A stretch of 6,730 bases of DNA, from assembly GCA_003165855.1 (NCBI GenBank), contig PMXH01000197.1, positions 558 to 7,287 of the forward strand. The letters are read 5' to 3'. Under the pieces are notes generated by a model. The model searched no databases and had not been told where the DNA came from. It saw only the letters and a list, made by a program, of their open reading frames with translations. The stretch comes from Acidobacteriaceae bacterium. Its GTDB lineage: Bacteria > Acidobacteriota > Terriglobia > Terriglobales > Acidobacteriaceae. Of this stretch, positions 5,673-6,730 are shown one piece after another. The translations under genes and the position numbers were made by a program. Each line of letters opens with the position of its first letter. Position 1 is the first letter of the stretch.

Positions 5673-5996
5673 ATGGACTATGAGATCACACCCGAAGAAG
5701 TGAAGTCGAAGCTCGAACAGGGCGAGAACTTCATGCTGCTCGATGTCCGCGAGCCCTGGGAGTTCGAGACGGCGCACATGGCCGGAGCGAAGCTGCTTCC
5801 CATGGGTGACGTTCCCTCCCGCGCGCATCAGGAACTTGATCCCGAGGATCACATCGTGGTGGTCTGCCATCACGGCGTGCGCTCGCTGAATGTCACCGCA
5901 TGGCTGCGGCAACAGGGATTCGAGAAGGCGCAGTCTATGCGCGGCGGCATCGACGCCTGGTCGCGCCGGGTAGACTCGAACGTGCCGACGTACTGA
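5673..5996 (+). CDS. Single-domain rhodanese-like sulfurtransferase
   Basis: A 107-residue cytosolic protein made of one rhodanese domain. MLLDVREPWEFETAHMAGA (21-39) is the conserved DVRE/H-x-x-GA entry. The active-site loop is CHHGVRS (65-71) with the catalytic cysteine C65, and MRGGIDAW (89-96) is the closing signature. The domain is therefore expected to be active as a thiosulfate or persulfide sulfurtransferase. It starts 15 nt after the crotonase stop with GAGG nine bases upstream of the ATG, and is followed 21 nt later by the amidohydrolase gene, so it sits in the middle of the operon. Its role there is not obvious: it could supply persulfide for Fe-S cluster assembly of a reductase partner, or assist thioester chemistry. 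Both ideas are inference. Confidence 0.92.
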   Translation: MDYEITPEEVKSKLEQGENFMLLDVREPWEFETAHMAGAKLLPMGDVPSRAHQELDPEDHIVVVCHHGVRSLNVTAWLRQQGFEKAQSMRGGIDAWSRRVDSNVPTY

Positions 5997-6017
5997 AGAC
6001 TGCTGAGAATCACCCAC

Positions 6018-6730
6018 ATGATCACTGACTGCCACATTCACATCCAGCCGATGGAGATGTTCAATCCGCCGGCGCTGGAGCTCATGAAAAAGAAGCGTCC
6101 AAACTTCGAGCAAATCGTCGAATTCTGCCGCTCGCCGAAAGCTTTCTTGAAATACCTTGACGCCAGCGGCATCGACCGCGCGATGCTCATCAACTATGTG
6201 GCGCCCGATGTGATCGGCTTCACCAACGGTGTCAATCAGTTCATCGCGGACTACGTCAAGGAAGATTCCGGTCGATTACTCTCATGCGGTAGCCTGCATC
6301 CGCGGCATACGACGAACGTTCTGGCCGACATGGAACAGATCCTGCGGCTGGGAATTCGCATGATCAAGATTCATCCCCCGCATCAACTCTTGTTTCCCAA
6401 CGATTATCTGAACGGCGTGAAGGAACTTGAAATCATTTACCGCGCTGCCGAAGCCAACGGCTTGCCGGTGATGTTCCACACCGGAACGTCCATCTTCCCC
6501 GGAGCGCGCAACAAGTATGGCGATCCCATTTATGTGGACGATGTCGCTGTCGATTTCCCCAAGCTCAAAATCCTGCTGGCCCACGGCGGACGTCCGCTCT
6601 GGATGCAAACGGCATTCTTTCTCATTCGGCGCCATCCCAACGTCTACCTCGACGTCAGCGGCATCCCGCCCATGACTTTGCTCAAATACTTCCCCCGCCT
6701 CGATGAGATTGCTCACAAGACTCTCTTCGG
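6018..6730 (+). CDS. Amidohydrolase-2 family metal-dependent hydrolase or decarboxylase, 3' truncated by window end
   Basis: The frame runs from ATG 6018 to the window end without a stop, giving the first 237 residues of a protein likely of 280-330. It is a TIM-barrel member of the ACMSD/gamma-resorcylate-decarboxylase group. TDCHIHI (3-9; metal ligands H6 and H8) opens the barrel, followed by RMIKIHPP (114-121), VMFHTGTS (151-158; H154) and ILLAHGGRP (185-193; H189). The metal-binding Asp expected in a G-S/T-D-x-P motif falls just past the window, after the final KTLFG. Only a weak TGAGAA precedes the start. It lies 21 nt after the rhodanese gene and is probably the same transcript. Relatives decarboxylate or hydrolyse aromatic-ring products, which fits an aryl-CoA pathway, but the substrate is not predictable from this sequence. 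Confidence 0.85.
   Translation, partial: MITDCHIHIQPMEMFNPPALELMKKKRPNFEQIVEFCRSPKAFLKYLDASGIDRAMLINYVAPDVIGFTNGVNQFIADYVKEDSGRLLSCGSLHPRHTTNVLADMEQILRLGIRMIKIHPPHQLLFPNDYLNGVKELEIIYRAAEANGLPVMFHTGTSIFPGARNKYGDPIYVDDVAVDFPKLKILLAHGGRPLWMQTAFFLIRRHPNVYLDVSGIPPMTLLKYFPRLDEIAHKTLF

Noticed and set aside
5451..6113. 220-codon open frame on the - strand over the crotonase end, the rhodanese and the amidohydrolase start
   Set aside because: Antisense to three conserved genes, no ribosome-binding site or family motif seen.
1..6730. tRNA, rRNA, CRISPR arrays, insertion sequences or phage genes
   Set aside because: No clover-leaf tRNA sequence, regularly spaced repeat array, transposase or phage-type protein was seen on either strand.

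Overview
The window looks like chromosomal DNA from a GC-rich soil-type bacterium, most likely an acidobacterium (Terriglobia or a Koribacter/Sulfotelmatobacter-like lineage). That placement is inferred from the style of the proteins and from a REP-like double hairpin at about 3570-3637 of a type I associate with those genomes. No 16S or other marker gene is present to confirm it. All eight genes lie on the + strand.

Layout: (1) 1-345 is the 3' end of a DapA/dihydrodipicolinate-synthase-family lyase. (2) 346-487 is a compact regulatory region with a TGTGA-N6-TCACA palindrome, a good sigma70-type promoter and a perfect 8+2+8 inverted repeat at the predicted transcription start. (3) 488-1141 is a TetR-family regulator. 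(4) 1238-2566 is an exported S41-family protease with a PDZ-like segment. (5) 2689-3510 is a crotonase (enoyl-CoA hydratase). (6) 3647-4822 is a BoxB-like di-iron CoA-thioester epoxidase. (7) 4869-5657 is a second crotonase resembling cyclohexa-1,5-dienecarbonyl-CoA hydratase. (8) 5673-5996 is a single-domain rhodanese. (9) 6018 to beyond the window end is an amidohydrolase-2 family metal-dependent hydrolase or decarboxylase, cut by the window edge. The last three genes are tightly spaced (15-46 nt gaps) and probably co-transcribed with the epoxidase gene.

How the genes may work together (inference): the epoxidase would use O2 to attack a CoA-activated aromatic or unsaturated ring, and the two crotonases would hydrate or open the product. 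The amidohydrolase could act on a ring-derived carboxylate. The TetR protein, whose C-terminal end resembles acyl-CoA-sensing members, would sense a CoA thioester. The inverted repeat before tetR matches, position by position, the operator consensus I recall for Thermus PaaR, the phenylacetyl-CoA-responsive TetR repressor. This supports an aryl-CoA catabolic regulon.

The set is not a textbook box operon. No BoxA reductase and no ~550-residue BoxC lyase are visible, and the BoxB-like protein is about 80 residues shorter than the Azoarcus type. The most interesting reading is a non-canonical aerobic aryl-CoA (or related CoA-ester) pathway. Also notable are ribosome-binding sites of two pathway genes lying inside repeat-like intergenic sequence, and an S41 protease lacking the usual catalytic lysine.
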